Part shown: positions 12,880 through 25,568 of the stretch, in pieces
Layout: every line of letters starts with the position of its first letter
Numbering within the stretch: position 1 is the stretch's first letter
Source: Utricularia gibba
Taxonomy: Eukaryota; Streptophyta; Magnoliopsida; Lamiales; Lentibulariaceae
Assembly (NCBI GenBank): GCA_002189035.1
Contig: NEEC01000018.1
Coordinates: 1,984,001-2,048,000, forward strand
DNA: 64,000 nucleotides
Reading direction: 5' to 3'
Translations under genes and position numbers: made by a program
The notes under the pieces: generated by a model
Told to the model about the DNA's origin: nothing
The model's input: the letters and a program-made list of their open reading frames with translations, nothing else
Databases searched by the model: none

Positions 12880-13060
12880 ATTGGGCTTAAGCGGGGCTTT
12901 CAGTGAATGGGCTTTTCGATCTTGTTGGGCCACCTTCAAAGAAGGGAAAATTAGGGTTCTCGATGTCGTATAAAAACGAGGTTCCTCATTTCGAAGGCTG
13001 ATTTGAGGCGCTTGCGGCGACACGCTGAGGTCGATCTGAGATTCCCGAGCAAACTCAAGC
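12880..13060 (+). promoter_or_regulatory. Promoter of the eL41 gene: site II, telo-box and TATA box
   Basis: Elements typical of plant ribosomal protein promoters lie in order: TGGGCT at 12908-12913, TTGGGCC near 12925-12931, a telo-box in reverse (TTAGGGTT, 12951-12958) and TATAAAAA at 12969-12976, about 90 bases before the start codon. TCP-type factors and telo-box binding proteins act on such sites in Arabidopsis; their use here is inferred. Confidence 0.6.
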
Positions 13061-13692
13061 ATGAGGGCGAAGGTGCGAAGCTCAGCTTCTTTTCTCTTTT
13101 TTTCGTTGGTGTTGTGCCCTATGTTGTGGTCTTCGATTCTTGGGATGTTTCGTTCTGCTAAGTGTTGGCATCTTCAATCGCCGATTGCTTGTTTGTTCTC
13201 TTAAATATAAGACGGTGGTAGTCTTTTTTTAAATTGATTATTTCGTAGGTTTCATCCAACGTAATTGGGTTCTTTTGACATCTAGCTTCAATCAATCCAT
13301 GATGAGGCGATTTTGTTTAGATTTTCCATGTGATGCGCTGTTCCAATAGGTTAAATTATGGCTGAATCTGTGGGTTCCTAAGCATGCTTCCGGTTTACTC
13401 AATTCATTGGTTCTGTGATCCCCATTTCTTAAAATTTAGGGTTTATGGTTAAGAAGTTGGAATCTTCACTCTATCGACTGGGTTTTGATGGTTTTATGTT
13501 TCCTTCGCATTTCAAAGCATGCTATAGTTTATCACCCCTGCCCGTGTTTCCCGTTCTTTGTTACCATCATTCTGTTCCCATTCGAGATTACTTCAGAATA
13601 CTAACTGTGCGGTGACACTTCTGCAGTGGAAGAAGAAGCGCATGAGGAGATTGAAGAGAAAGCGCCGAAAGATGAGGCAGAGATCCAAGTAG
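13061..13692 (+). CDS. RPL41: 60S ribosomal protein eL41 (25 residues)
   Basis: Two exons, 13061-13072 and 13627-13692, encode the whole 25-residue protein: four codons (MRAK), a 554-base intron, then WKKKRMRRLKRKRRKMRQR and a final SK before TAG. This is the universally conserved eL41, an Arg/Lys-only-like helix that sits at the interface of the two ribosomal subunits. It is too short for normal gene finders. The promoter just upstream is of ribosomal-protein type. It is followed on the same strand by the YchF gene; I recall the same pair (RPL41 then a YchF GTP-binding protein) side by side on Arabidopsis chromosome 1, so the order may be ancestral. Confidence 0.97.
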
Positions 13693-14159
13693 ACCTTATG
13701 ACCCCATCAAACGGCTTTCGCTGTGAAAGCTTTTCAATTGTTCCTGCTCTAATCTTGTGACTTGCTACTGGTTTTCCTTTGCTGTTGAACGGGCCTTGAG
13801 CCGACTTTCATTTGGTTAATAGCTTTCCTTGAAGCTAGTTTTGCTTTTCTCATTGCATTTTGGATCTTTCATACAAAGCCCATGAACATATCAGTTGAAG
13901 AAGGCGAAAATCGAATCATGCTGTTGTCTGTGATTGCGAAAAGTTGACTGTATTCTTAGAATTCCGAAGCTTTGAGCTATCGAATGCCCGTGCCGTGGCG
14001 ATGAAGGTTGTTGTCATGGTGCTGGGCTGATTCTGGGAATACGATAAACTGTGGTGCTCCAATGCAATTATCGGTTGTCGTAGGGCGCCGAGGTCTGTTA
14101 AGCAAAAGATAAAACTGTGTTCCAGTGTTCGGTATTCGCCACGAAATTTCTGAACAGCA
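13693..14159. other. eL41 3' region and YchF promoter
   Basis: About 470 bases between two same-strand genes. No ORF, RNA gene or repeat stands out. The second half should hold the YchF promoter and leader; no clear TATA box is visible. Confidence 0.4.
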
Positions 14160-16755
14160 ATGGCGAGGGTACTGTCATCCTATCTGATGACGTCGCTACC
14201 CTTGAAGTGCCCTCTGCAACCGCGATGGCCGTACACGCAGCATACGTTGATGGTGAATCGCTGTTTCTCCGCCGCGAAGATAAGCATGAGCTTGAAAGCC
14301 GGCATTGTTGGGCTCCCCAACGTCGGCAAGTCCACTCTCTTCAACGCCGTAGTATGTGACGTTGTTCATGGTTGCCTTTTCTTTAGAATTGGTCTTTTCA
14401 GATGAATACTGGATTCGCTTTTTCTGTTCCTGTTTCGTAGTTTCTGGATTGATTGAAAAGGCTAGAGCCATAAGCGTGCGATATTGAGCTTATACTTTGA
14501 TTCGGTTCTCAGTACAATTCAACCCCTCTTGGTGCGATCCGACCTACAGTCGGATCGTTTGTGAAAAACACTTTTCGTAGACAATTTTCCACATATGTCT
14601 TATCCTTTTACTTGTTGCAAGAGTGCAAATGGGTCATGAGTATTGATGCCCTTCGTTATACGCAGGTTGAGAACGGAAAAGCTCAAGCTGCAAACTTTCC
14701 CTTCTGTACCATAGAGCCAAATGTAGGAATTGTCGCGGTTCCAGATACTAGGCTCAATGTTCTTTCAGAACTTTGCAAATCTCAACGGGCTGTCCCAGCG
14801 TCCATTGAGTTTGTTGACATCGCTGGTCTTGTCAAGGGAGCCAGCCAAGGAGAGGTACGCATTATAATAAGCATGGTGAAGCAATCCATGTTTGTAAGGG
14901 GTTTCAGCGTTTCCTCATTGTCGAAACATTTGCAGGGTTTGGGTAATAAATTTTTGTCTCATATTCGGGAAGTGGATTCCATACTCCAGGTATCCTTTTT
15001 TCCTTCATTATTCCATATTCTTACCATCCATAGGAAACTATGTCTCGTTGTTTAGTTCAACTGATTTGAAAGCCCCACATTTCACAACCCTTTTATGAAA
15101 ATAAGATGTGGACTGGCCTCTGGCTTAATAACCATTAATGATTTGCACTTTGTTTCTTTTGAAGGTGGTTAGATGCTTCGAAGATAATGACATTATTCAT
15201 GTGAATGGAAAAGTTGATCCAAAATCTGACATTGAAGTCATCAACTTGGAGTTAATTTTTTCAGATTTGGATCAGGTATGAGGTTCTGCAGTTGCAGCAA
15301 TCCTGATTGCATGTCATTTTAATGCTATGGAACTCTGTGATTAGAAAAATCAGAAAATAGAATGAGTGGGAATGGATGAACATCATCTACTGTTCTCTGT
15401 GTCTTGCCTCCTTGACATATGTTCGCGTTTATTTTTCTCATGGATTCTAAGGAATGAGCTCGGTTAAAAGAATGCAGGTTGATAAAAGGATGGAAAGACT
15501 CAAGAAAGGGAAAGCGAAAGAGCCACAAGCCAAAGTGAAGGTTCTAGGATGACGTTTATTATTTTATCATGTCTGTATGACCATTTCTTGGTTAAAACAT
15601 ACTTTTGGTTGTTGCAGGAAGAGGCGGAGAAATCCGCCCTGGAAAAGATTCAGCAAGCACTGTTGGATGGAAAACCTGCAAGATCAATCTCTTTATCTGA
15701 TCTTGAAAGAGATTCCATTAGACATCTCTGCCTTCTCACAATGAAACCTGTCATATATGTTGCAAATGTTGCCGAGACTGATTTAGCTGAGCCTGAAAAT
15801 AATATCTATGTAAAAGACGTGATGAAACTTGCATCTGATTTGCAATCTGGACTAATAACAGTCTCAGCCCAGGTTTGTTTTGTTTTTTAGCTCTTATAAT
15901 TGTTCTTCTTTGTTTTGAAAAAACACCTGTAAGATCAACTTGAAAGCGGGGATCCTGTTGTACAATGTCTCCCTTTTCTCACTATTTTCACCAGCTTTCT
16001 GCTCTTATTCAAGAAAGAAGTTTTAAAATACATCCACATGACACTCTTCACTAATGTTTCTTGTGCCCCAGGTTGAAGCAGAGCTTACAGAAATTCCTCC
16101 AGAGGAGAGGCTCGAGTACTTGGAATCACTTGGAGTGACCGAAAGTGGTCTCGGCAACCTTGTCCGGGCAACATACAGACTTTTAGGATTACGTACATAT
16201 TTCACTTCTGGTGAAAAGGTGATCCAGGAATTTCATTGTCTGCTAATACTCTCTGTGCTGACACTTGACTTTATGGATTGCCGTTGTCTTTCTTGTAGGA
16301 AACCAGAGCTTGGACCATTCGAGCAGGTCGATCTTATTCCTTGTGTTAGATTTTCCTGAGCCACTAGAGATCATATTTCTAACATATAGGCTGTCACTTA
16401 CAGGGATGACTGCCCCTCAAGCAGCCGGAGTCATACATTCCGACTTTGAGAGGGGATTCATTCGTGCCGAAACGGTGGGTATTTCCATCTTTGAATGTGT
16501 GATTCAAGGGCTGGTTTTTCTCTGAGACTGCTGATTTTGAATCACATGGGTTGCTAGGTTGCATACGACGACTTTGTCATGGCAGGTTCATTCTCTTCGG
16601 CAAGGGAAAAGGGACTGGTGAGTGAACTGAACTCCCCTATAACTTGTCCAACTTCTGAAATCCTCAATCCTGTGGAGTGCTTGCAGTTGAGATCGGAGGG
16701 AAAGGAATATGTAGTTCAAGAAGGAGACGTGATGCTGTTTCGCTTCAACGTCTGA
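14160..16755 (+). CDS. YchF/Obg-like ATPase, predicted organellar form
   Basis: Eleven exons (14160-14351, 14666-14854, 14936-14989, 15165-15275, 15478-15540, 15618-15872, 16072-16218, 16299-16326, 16404-16474, 16558-16617, 16687-16755) give 412 residues. About 45 N-terminal residues rich in S, R and A precede the bacterial-like start and look like a transit peptide. The P-loop is GLPNVGKS (51-58), G3 is [14 protein letters not shown], and the G4 position reads NVAE instead of NKxD, the hallmark of YchF proteins, which prefer ATP. The C-terminal TGS domain has [17 protein letters not shown] and [13 protein letters not shown] and ends in VMLFRFNV. E. coli YchF is 363 residues; the closest plant relative I recall is the plastid form At1g56050, distinct from cytosolic OLA1. 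Intron 1 contains a perfect hairpin (listed separately). Confidence 0.93.
14535..14557. repeat. Perfect inverted repeat in YchF intron 1
   Basis: CGATCCGAC at 14535-14543 and GTCGGATCG at 14549-14557 are exact reverse complements around a five-base loop. It lies in the middle of the first intron, over 100 bases from either splice site. Confidence 0.6.
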
Positions 16756-18646
16756 GTATGATCAGATTCGACCTCGGTATCTTATGACCAGCAAGCAGCC
16801 TGACACGATGGGTGAGCAACCGTGAAGCTCATGAATGTAGCAGTTGGAGCGGCTGTGATTGCTGCTCTTAGCCCTTACAAGCTCATACTGTCTGTCTGCC
16901 TGTCTTCATAATCCCAAAAAAATGGACAGCCAGTTCTTGATTCTTACTCCGTTTTTTCGATGAAAACCGTGAATGTTTTTCCAGAAACTCTTCATTGAGC
17001 GGCCATTGTTGTCTTGCATTGAGGATCCACAGTGAGTTCGTTGAACTCGCAGTTGTTGAAGAGATGTTCAAAAGGCAGAACAAAAAGTGATGACTGGATT
17101 CTGTTAGTCTCTCAAAATGATCGGCGAAGCACATTGGTCCCAGTGGGACTATCTGCTCAGGCTGCCGGTATTCCGCCGGCGCCATGGAAACCGCCATTCT
17201 GCGCCTCTCAAATCGCGGCATATTTCCAGTAATTTACCTTGTTCTTCGATGTCTGCTCCTGGATCCAATGGAAACGAAACGCAGATTGGGCGCTGTATAT
17301 TCAAATCATTTGGTTGCTTCACCAGATGGAACTCAAACATCATGTGACTTGTCACCTTGCGTAGTTCTAGAAACCTCATGAGAAGGCCCTTGTGCTTACA
17401 CTGGATGGGGTACCGGTGCTGGAGAAGAACTTTTCCACGAGCAGGCTCCGGCCGATCGGTAATCGGAATCCGAATTATAGAGAGATGAGACAGGGAGGCT
17501 TCTTCTTGGAATTTTGTTGTGCACGATCTTTTAAGTGTCCTTTTGGCTTTATATGGAAATGAATATTGAGGAGCACGTTATAAATCATGGATGTAGTTGG
17601 TATTGGGCCCCTGGCTAGTGCTGATTTTGGTCCTGGGCTTTCTATTTCCGTAGATGGATTGGGCTTTGTGTAACAGTTGCACAAATACTATTTTAAAAAG
17701 TTTGGGGAAAGTCGTGTAAATAATGGAGAGTCAGAGGGGGTGTGTGCAATACTTTCAAAAAAAAGTGACGTCAGAGAAACGGCTGAAAAAATCCAACGCC
17801 TGGAGATGTTTTTGGTAGAGATGAAGGGAGCGAGAAACTACGGAGTGTATTTGGAATTGCAAGTGGAATATCCCTGATTGTACTGCGCCTCATACTTCGG
17901 TGAGATAGAAGAATATTCTTTGCTCTTTTTTCGATGTGTTTTGCTGTATCGGAAGAGTGTTTCTTTGCTCTCTGGTTTGCATTTGTGTTCGTTTCACTGT
18001 GTGGCTTTTCATTTTCGATCTATGGGTTTCCCGCTTACCCGTAGAGCTCCTTAAGGAACGAAGGCTTCTTTTTCAGAAGCTAAGAAATGGAGCGTTGTGC
18101 TCCTGAAAACAGATGGTGACAAATAAATGAATCGAAGGTTGTTCACGATATTTGATGGGTCACTAGGTATATTGGAAACATGTTGTACTTTGGCTTCGTA
18201 ACGGGATTCTGGGTTCACTAGGAATGTGATAAAAATTGGTATTTGTTTTCTTGTTTTCGTGTTGGGGCTTGATATACTTTCTTCAGGCAGCGAATCTCGC
18301 AAGTGCTACTCCGGCTTCTTTTTTTTTCATGAACATTTTGTCCGTAGAGCCAGTCTTATGATGCCAGTGAACAGATTTAGGAATCGCAGACTCTCATCTA
18401 TGAATTGCGTTTTTCAACAATGAATAGCATTCTCAGCACCGGTATCTGGAACATGAACAAAGACTAGACACGAATACTGGATTAGATTTCAAGGGATTAA
18501 ATCATGACATCTATGGCATATTTTGACATCTTGTTATCTTCTAATTTGTTGATGTTTGTTTGCATTAAGTGGTTTAGAGCAACTCAGGAATTTGAATTTC
18601 CGAAGCTTAAAGTAATGATTTATTTTTCAAGTGCAGAATTGTGAAG
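16756..18646. other. YchF 3' region and upstream region of the membrane-protein gene
   Basis: Nearly 1.9 kb without a recognised gene. 16756-16950 is likely YchF 3'UTR. 17590-17680 holds TTGGGCCCC and TTGGGCTT elements like plant housekeeping promoters, pointing to transcription toward 18.6 kb. The gene there has an acceptor (GTGCAG at 18631-18636) just before its ATG, so a leader exon and a long 5'UTR intron probably lie between about 17.8 and 18.6 kb. A stop-free minus-strand frame at 17149-17581 is listed separately. Confidence 0.45.
17149..17581 (-). other. Long stop-free minus-strand frame of unknown nature
   Basis: Translated on the minus strand this stretch has no stop for about 144 codons; its first ATG is at 17379. 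The product is not of low complexity (for instance CKHKGLLMRFLELRKV and PICVSFPLDPGADIEEQ). I recognise no family. It is bounded upstream by an in-frame TAA and downstream by TAG. It could be a small gene with an unseen first exon, an exon of a decayed gene, or chance. Confidence 0.2.
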
Positions 18647-19237
18647 ATGATGAACACGAAACCTTTACACCCATTGCACCAGATTGCTGAAACTCCAAGT
18701 CACCGTCTCCTTCTAAAACAGTGGCTCAAGGAGGAGGAACTCATCCTCCACCGTATCTCCCTCAAAGAAACTCAAGTCGATGCAACTCGACGAGAGATCA
18801 CACAGCTCTACTACCTTTTCTTCATCTTCCATTCCACCCTCCTCCTCCTCCTCTACACTGCTTCTTCTGGCACACCGCCTGGAAGTTCCACCCTGTGCAA
18901 GAGATACTGGATCCCATCTCTCTGCTCCATGGTTAGCTCCCTTGGATTCATTTGGGCCATCAGATACAAAACCGACACCGAAGCCCACCTGCAGACACTG
19001 CTCGAGAGGGAGCTTGAGGATTCATCCCTGTTGTCAAAGTGTGTCGAGGAGCTGAAGAAGAAAGGCCTGGACTTCGATCTCATGAAGGAAGTTGATGCAT
19101 TTCGTCGAGCAAAGAGCTTGCGCGTTGAATCGAAGGTGGTAAGGAAATGGTCAGGCCGCGACCTTGTCGCCCTGTTCTTCATCACTGTTTCTTGCCTGGC
19201 TCTGGGTCTGGTAAAAATTGTGCTATGCAGCAGCTAG
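18647..19237 (+). CDS. Plant membrane protein of unknown function, three predicted helices
   Basis: A single coding exon of 196 residues starts at the first ATG after a splice acceptor. A hydrophilic N-terminus (HQIAETPSHRLLLKQWLKEE) leads into two close membrane helices (LYYLFFIFHSTLLLLLY, about 54-72; WIPSLCSMVSSLGFIWAI, about 87-104), then an acidic/basic helical stretch with LLERELEDSSLLSKCVEELK that may be a coiled coil, and a third helix at the C-terminus (DLVALFFITVSCLALGLVKI) after WSGRD. No catalytic motif is visible and I cannot name the family, although the composition and clean frame strongly indicate a real gene. The upstream region suggests a 5'UTR intron. Confidence 0.75.
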   Translation: MMNTKPLHPLHQIAETPSHRLLLKQWLKEEELILHRISLKETQVDATRREITQLYYLFFIFHSTLLLLLYTASSGTPPGSSTLCKRYWIPSLCSMVSSLGFIWAIRYKTDTEAHLQTLLERELEDSSLLSKCVEELKKKGLDFDLMKEVDAFRRAKSLRVESKVVRKWSGRDLVALFFITVSCLALGLVKIVLCSS

Positions 19238-20036
19238 TGAGTATATGCTCACCTCTACTTATCATGAATCTAAGCTGCTGTAGAAGCCTACATCCTTCCT
19301 TTCAGATAGAACATCTGTAACACTCCCCTCTGTGAACTTACATTTTAGCAGCAAATTTGATTCTTCTTTTGGCAAAATTCAGGCATACCAGAAGAAGGGT
19401 GCATTAGAAATCGGACTATCTTCTCTTATTACTGTGTGAGAGATATAACCATTCTTAATATATTTTTTGTAAGGTATTGTGTGTGAAAGAATGTTGTATC
19501 CCACATCGGTTTTCAAAAGTTTTAGATTCTTGTTTAAAATAGCGTGTAGTGCTTGTCATTTCGCCGGGCTTCCAAGCCTATAACTCTTCGGAGGGCATTG
19601 GGTTGGTTGGACGTTGGGCTTATTCGGACACTTGGGCTCTTGGTGTGAAGGCGGCTTGCCCGATCCAAGCCTGTAGTTGGGCCGCGGGGTCTCGGCGAAG
19701 GCTGAGGCTTCTTGGTCCTTAGAGTGGAGGGTATCGCGTTAGGCTGGCAACAGAGCAACGAATACCTCCCGCTGTAGGCAGTGGATGGATAACAGGCTCG
19801 TGCATCTTGGGTCCTACGAAGTGCGCTGGGTCGCCCTAATTGAACAACCAACCTTTTTTGTTTTGTCATTTGGGCGGGCCGCTTATTACAAGTGGAAAAC
19901 GACACAGTGAACACAGGAGGGATCGTGCTTCTTCTGATCGTTCTGTCTTTTTCTTTGTTAATTTCGTTGTCTTTCTGTTAGGAATTCATCGTCGCTTGTT
20001 TAGTTTTTCTGTAATCTCTGGGTATCATCTTCGGGG
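19238..20036. other. Intergenic with a GC-rich, possibly LTR/TRIM-derived stretch
   Basis: 19238-19490 is the 3' region of the membrane-protein gene. 19498-19510 reads TCCCACATCGG, a string common at the edges of plant LTR and TRIM elements. It is followed by about 330 GC-richer bases (19550-19880) with GGGCTT/TTGGGCC strings and no convincing ORF. 19890-20036 is the DCN1-like leader. No tRNA or rRNA is recognisable. Confidence 0.4.
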
Positions 20037-22027
20037 ATGGTAAGTGTCTGCATCTACGCTGCTGATTCTTCAGTTCTTTTTTTTGGTAAAATCGCTGTCG
20101 GGTTTTTCTTTGTTAAAGTTCGGTTATTATGAAAATCGTTCTACTTCGGTGTATTTTTCGTTCGTTGGTTTCTATTTCTTGTTTAATTGTTGATGTGTAT
20201 GTTATCGGCTAATTTAGCTAGGGATCATCAGCTAGTTTCTTTGTTTTGTGAATTGGCTGACAGAATAAATTGGGGAGAGGTCAGCGTGACAAGCTACAAC
20301 AGTTCATGCTGATTACAGGGGCGAGGTAATATTGAGTTTTGTGCTGATTCGGATCCGCTCATGTTTCTTTTGTCTATGAATATCATCAGCTAGTTTCCGT
20401 GTAGACTAACTGTTCCGCTTAATGCAGTGAAAAAGTTGCCTTCCAGGCTCTGAAGTCCAGTGACTGGCAATTCGAAGGTGCGTTCGAGCTATTTTACAGT
20501 CATCCCCAGCTCAAGTCAGTTGCTGACACAAGGCATATTGAAGAGCTTTACAACAGATACAAAGGCACGTGCTATATCAAGTACTTTTTCCCACAGCCCA
20601 TGTCTTTCAACTGTGGAAGTTTACCTTTCTGATGTTGAATTTTTTTGGCATATTCTTCATATAGATCCATATGTTGACATGATTATGGCTGATGGGATTA
20701 CTCTACTATGCAATGACATTCAGGTTTATAATTTTTTCAAATAAAAAATTTCTCGAATTCTGTAAGTTGATTTATCTATTTTTATTCAGATAGTTATTGC
20801 TACTTGGTTAACTTTGGACTTTTAAATTTCTTTTATCAGGTTGATCCTCAAGATACTGTCATGGTGAGTGCTTTCTATTGTCGAGGGCAGAAAAAGTTCC
20901 TCATATAGGTTCTTTGCAAGACATTAATTGTATAGGCGCATTATAAAAGCACTTGGAAAATGAAATGCTGTTAATGAAATGATCATGGTCCTTGTCTTTC
21001 TTTCTTTTTCTGCCTTTTAGTTGGTGATCTCGTGGCATATGAAAGCTGCGACGATGTGTGAATTCTCAAAACAGGAATTTATTGGAGGCCTACAAGCAAT
21101 GGGGTGAGTATAGTGGAAGTATGTCATTTTATTTAGTCAGTTCCGAATTATTACAATATACTTTTCTATTTGCAGGGTCGACTCCTTGGACAAGTTCAGG
21201 GAAAGATTACCAAGTTTGCGTTCTGAACTAAGAGATGAACGTAAGTAATATTTTGTTAATCCTGCCGGAAATGTAAAATTTAGTGGATTTTTCGCTGAAA
21301 CCTTTCCACTAATTGTGTGATCTTATCTCTTCCCCAGAGAAATTCAGGGAGATCTATGATTTTGCATTTGGCTGGGCAAAAGAAAAGGTTTTTTCTTTTC
21401 CATTGGATTCATGAAAATCACATGTCCCATCTTTTTGTTTTACAAATTATCTTACCTTTTTTACACCCCCTGTGACAAGATGATAATTTTTTGCACTCAG
21501 AAGAGTACCTTTCATTCATTATCCAGTCGGGATTTTCTTGATTCAGGGTCAGAAGTCTCTAGCACTAGACACTGCAATCGGTATGTGGCAGTTGCTGTTT
21601 GCAGAAAAACACTGGCCATTAGTCGACCATTGGTGCCAGTTTTTACAGGTGGAACAACCAACTGCCAAATTGTAATTTTTCATTGAGGTAACAGGTCGAT
21701 ATAGTTACTGATACACTTTCTGGACGTTTCAGGCTCGGCATAACAAAGCTATATCTCGTGACACCTGGTCGCAGTTGCTGGAGTTTGCAAGGGTAAATAC
21801 AAAACTCTCGAACAAGTTATAAATCACTTCACACAAGTGTTTCACTTTCTGCTTTGCCTATCTGAAATGCTTCTTGTCCTTTGTAAAACCAGACTGTAGA
21901 TCCTGCACTTTCCAACTATGATCCTGATGGGGCATGGCCGTATCTTATCGACGAATTTGTGGAATACTTGAATGAGAGTGGCATCATCCAAAAGGGAAAG
22001 TTGAGCGAGTGGAACTACAAAACTTGA
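20037..22027 (+). CDS. DCN1-like protein (cullin neddylation co-factor, DCUN1 domain)
   Basis: Eleven exons: 20037-20039, 20264-20325, 20428-20564, 20665-20723, 20840-20863, 21021-21103, 21176-21240, 21338-21387, 21547-21648, 21733-21792, 21893-22027; 259 residues. The first coding exon ends exactly after ATG, and exon 5 is only 24 bases. Residues 4-50 form a UBA-like domain ([18 protein letters not shown]), the rest the potentiating-neddylation domain ([75 protein letters not shown]). Family role: binds cullins and the Ubc12 E2 and speeds NEDD8 transfer, thereby activating cullin-RING ligases. Size and sequence match Arabidopsis DCN1-like proteins of about 250 residues. Intron 3 begins with GC. 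Confidence 0.95.
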
Positions 22028-22492
22028 CGTGCTACCGGTGTCGTGTTTGTGGGTGGCTGTTTTGATAATGTCTTACAACTGATGTCTCGACAGCACCGCA
22101 GCTGCAGGATCATATTGTGCGTGTCTTGGGCCATTTTATATGAGTACTGTTTATTACCATTATTTCACTCAATCTCTGCCATCATCTTGTTTGATATGAA
22201 CATGCATTGTTAGTCAATGCATAATCACTTGGAACATGAAAAAGTTCCTGCGTTTCAAGGAATCACTTTAGTCATCACAGACAAGCAGATTCTGGTTTTG
22301 TAGACATTTCGAATCACCCAGGAATATCAGCAGCAAAGTCGTGCCTTTCGAGGAAAGACCTACTAGTAAAAAAAGGTTGTTAGTTTCCGTACAGGATCCA
22401 GCTGTAATGGCTCGCCTCTTCCAGTTAAGCAGGCTGCGATTTGAGAACTGTATTTGTAGTGACGAGTTTTGTGTACCTTGTGATGGCTTCTC
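22028..22492. other. Convergent 3' ends of the DCN1-like and KDSA genes
   Basis: 465 bases between facing stop codons, AT-rich, with candidate polyadenylation sequences on both strands. No additional gene or repeat seen. Confidence 0.5.
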
Positions 22493-24911
<2,419 letters not shown>

Positions 24912-25568
24912 ATCAGATGACGGTGAAACGAAACGATCGGGAGAGCCGATGAGACTGGAGAGAGTATTCTATTCTTCCAAAAGAAGGCAGATAGATTTCT
25001 AAATGCCACCACATTCCGATATTTACTTTCTATTTGCACTTTTTACCCTATCAACCTTCCCTACCCAATTTTTCTTACTCCAATCCAACGCAGGCGAGTA
25101 TCCACACTTCACCAAAGAAAAACCATCGCCGTCGCTCTCGGAGACAGGGAAGAAGATCCCTAGGGTTTCCGATGACGACGAAGATGCAGAAAGATGAATG
25201 AAACACAGCACGCGGCTCGTCTCCAGTGTTTTAAAGCAGGCAGCACCCCTTACCCATGAGGTTTACCGGTTGAAAGACCCCGTATAATAATATATCATCT
25301 TTTTTATTTAAAAATATTAATTATTTTTAAATATTAAATAAGTCTCAATTTAATTTATTATAGTCATTTTTAAAATTATTCACTGTATTATTCTTTCTTT
25401 TTTAAATATATTATTCGTTTTAAATATTCGATATTTTAGAAAAATAGCTGCTCTTTAATCCACATAACTATCCAATGCTTATCAACAAATCAATCGACGT
25501 GTAACATTCCGATAGGATGGGAGAGTATTTAATTGCGTACATTACACGTGTTTTATGCAAATTTATTT
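24912..25568. other. KDSA promoter/leader and AMT1 3' region
   Basis: 24912-25250 is the KDSA upstream region; a CTCTCGGAGACAGGGAAG stretch near 25140 looks like leader. 25265-25560 is strongly AT-rich 3' flank of the AMT1 gene. No further gene visible. Confidence 0.45.

Noticed and set aside
16883..17221. 112-codon minus-strand frame starting MPRFERRRMAVSMAPAEYRQ
   Set aside because: No recognisable domain, biased start, partly opposite the YchF 3'UTR; no support beyond the absence of stops.
19534..19914. 126-codon minus-strand frame rich in Arg/Pro/Ser
   Set aside because: Lies in the GC-rich repeat-like stretch, has no family resemblance and no splice or promoter context; treated as non-coding.
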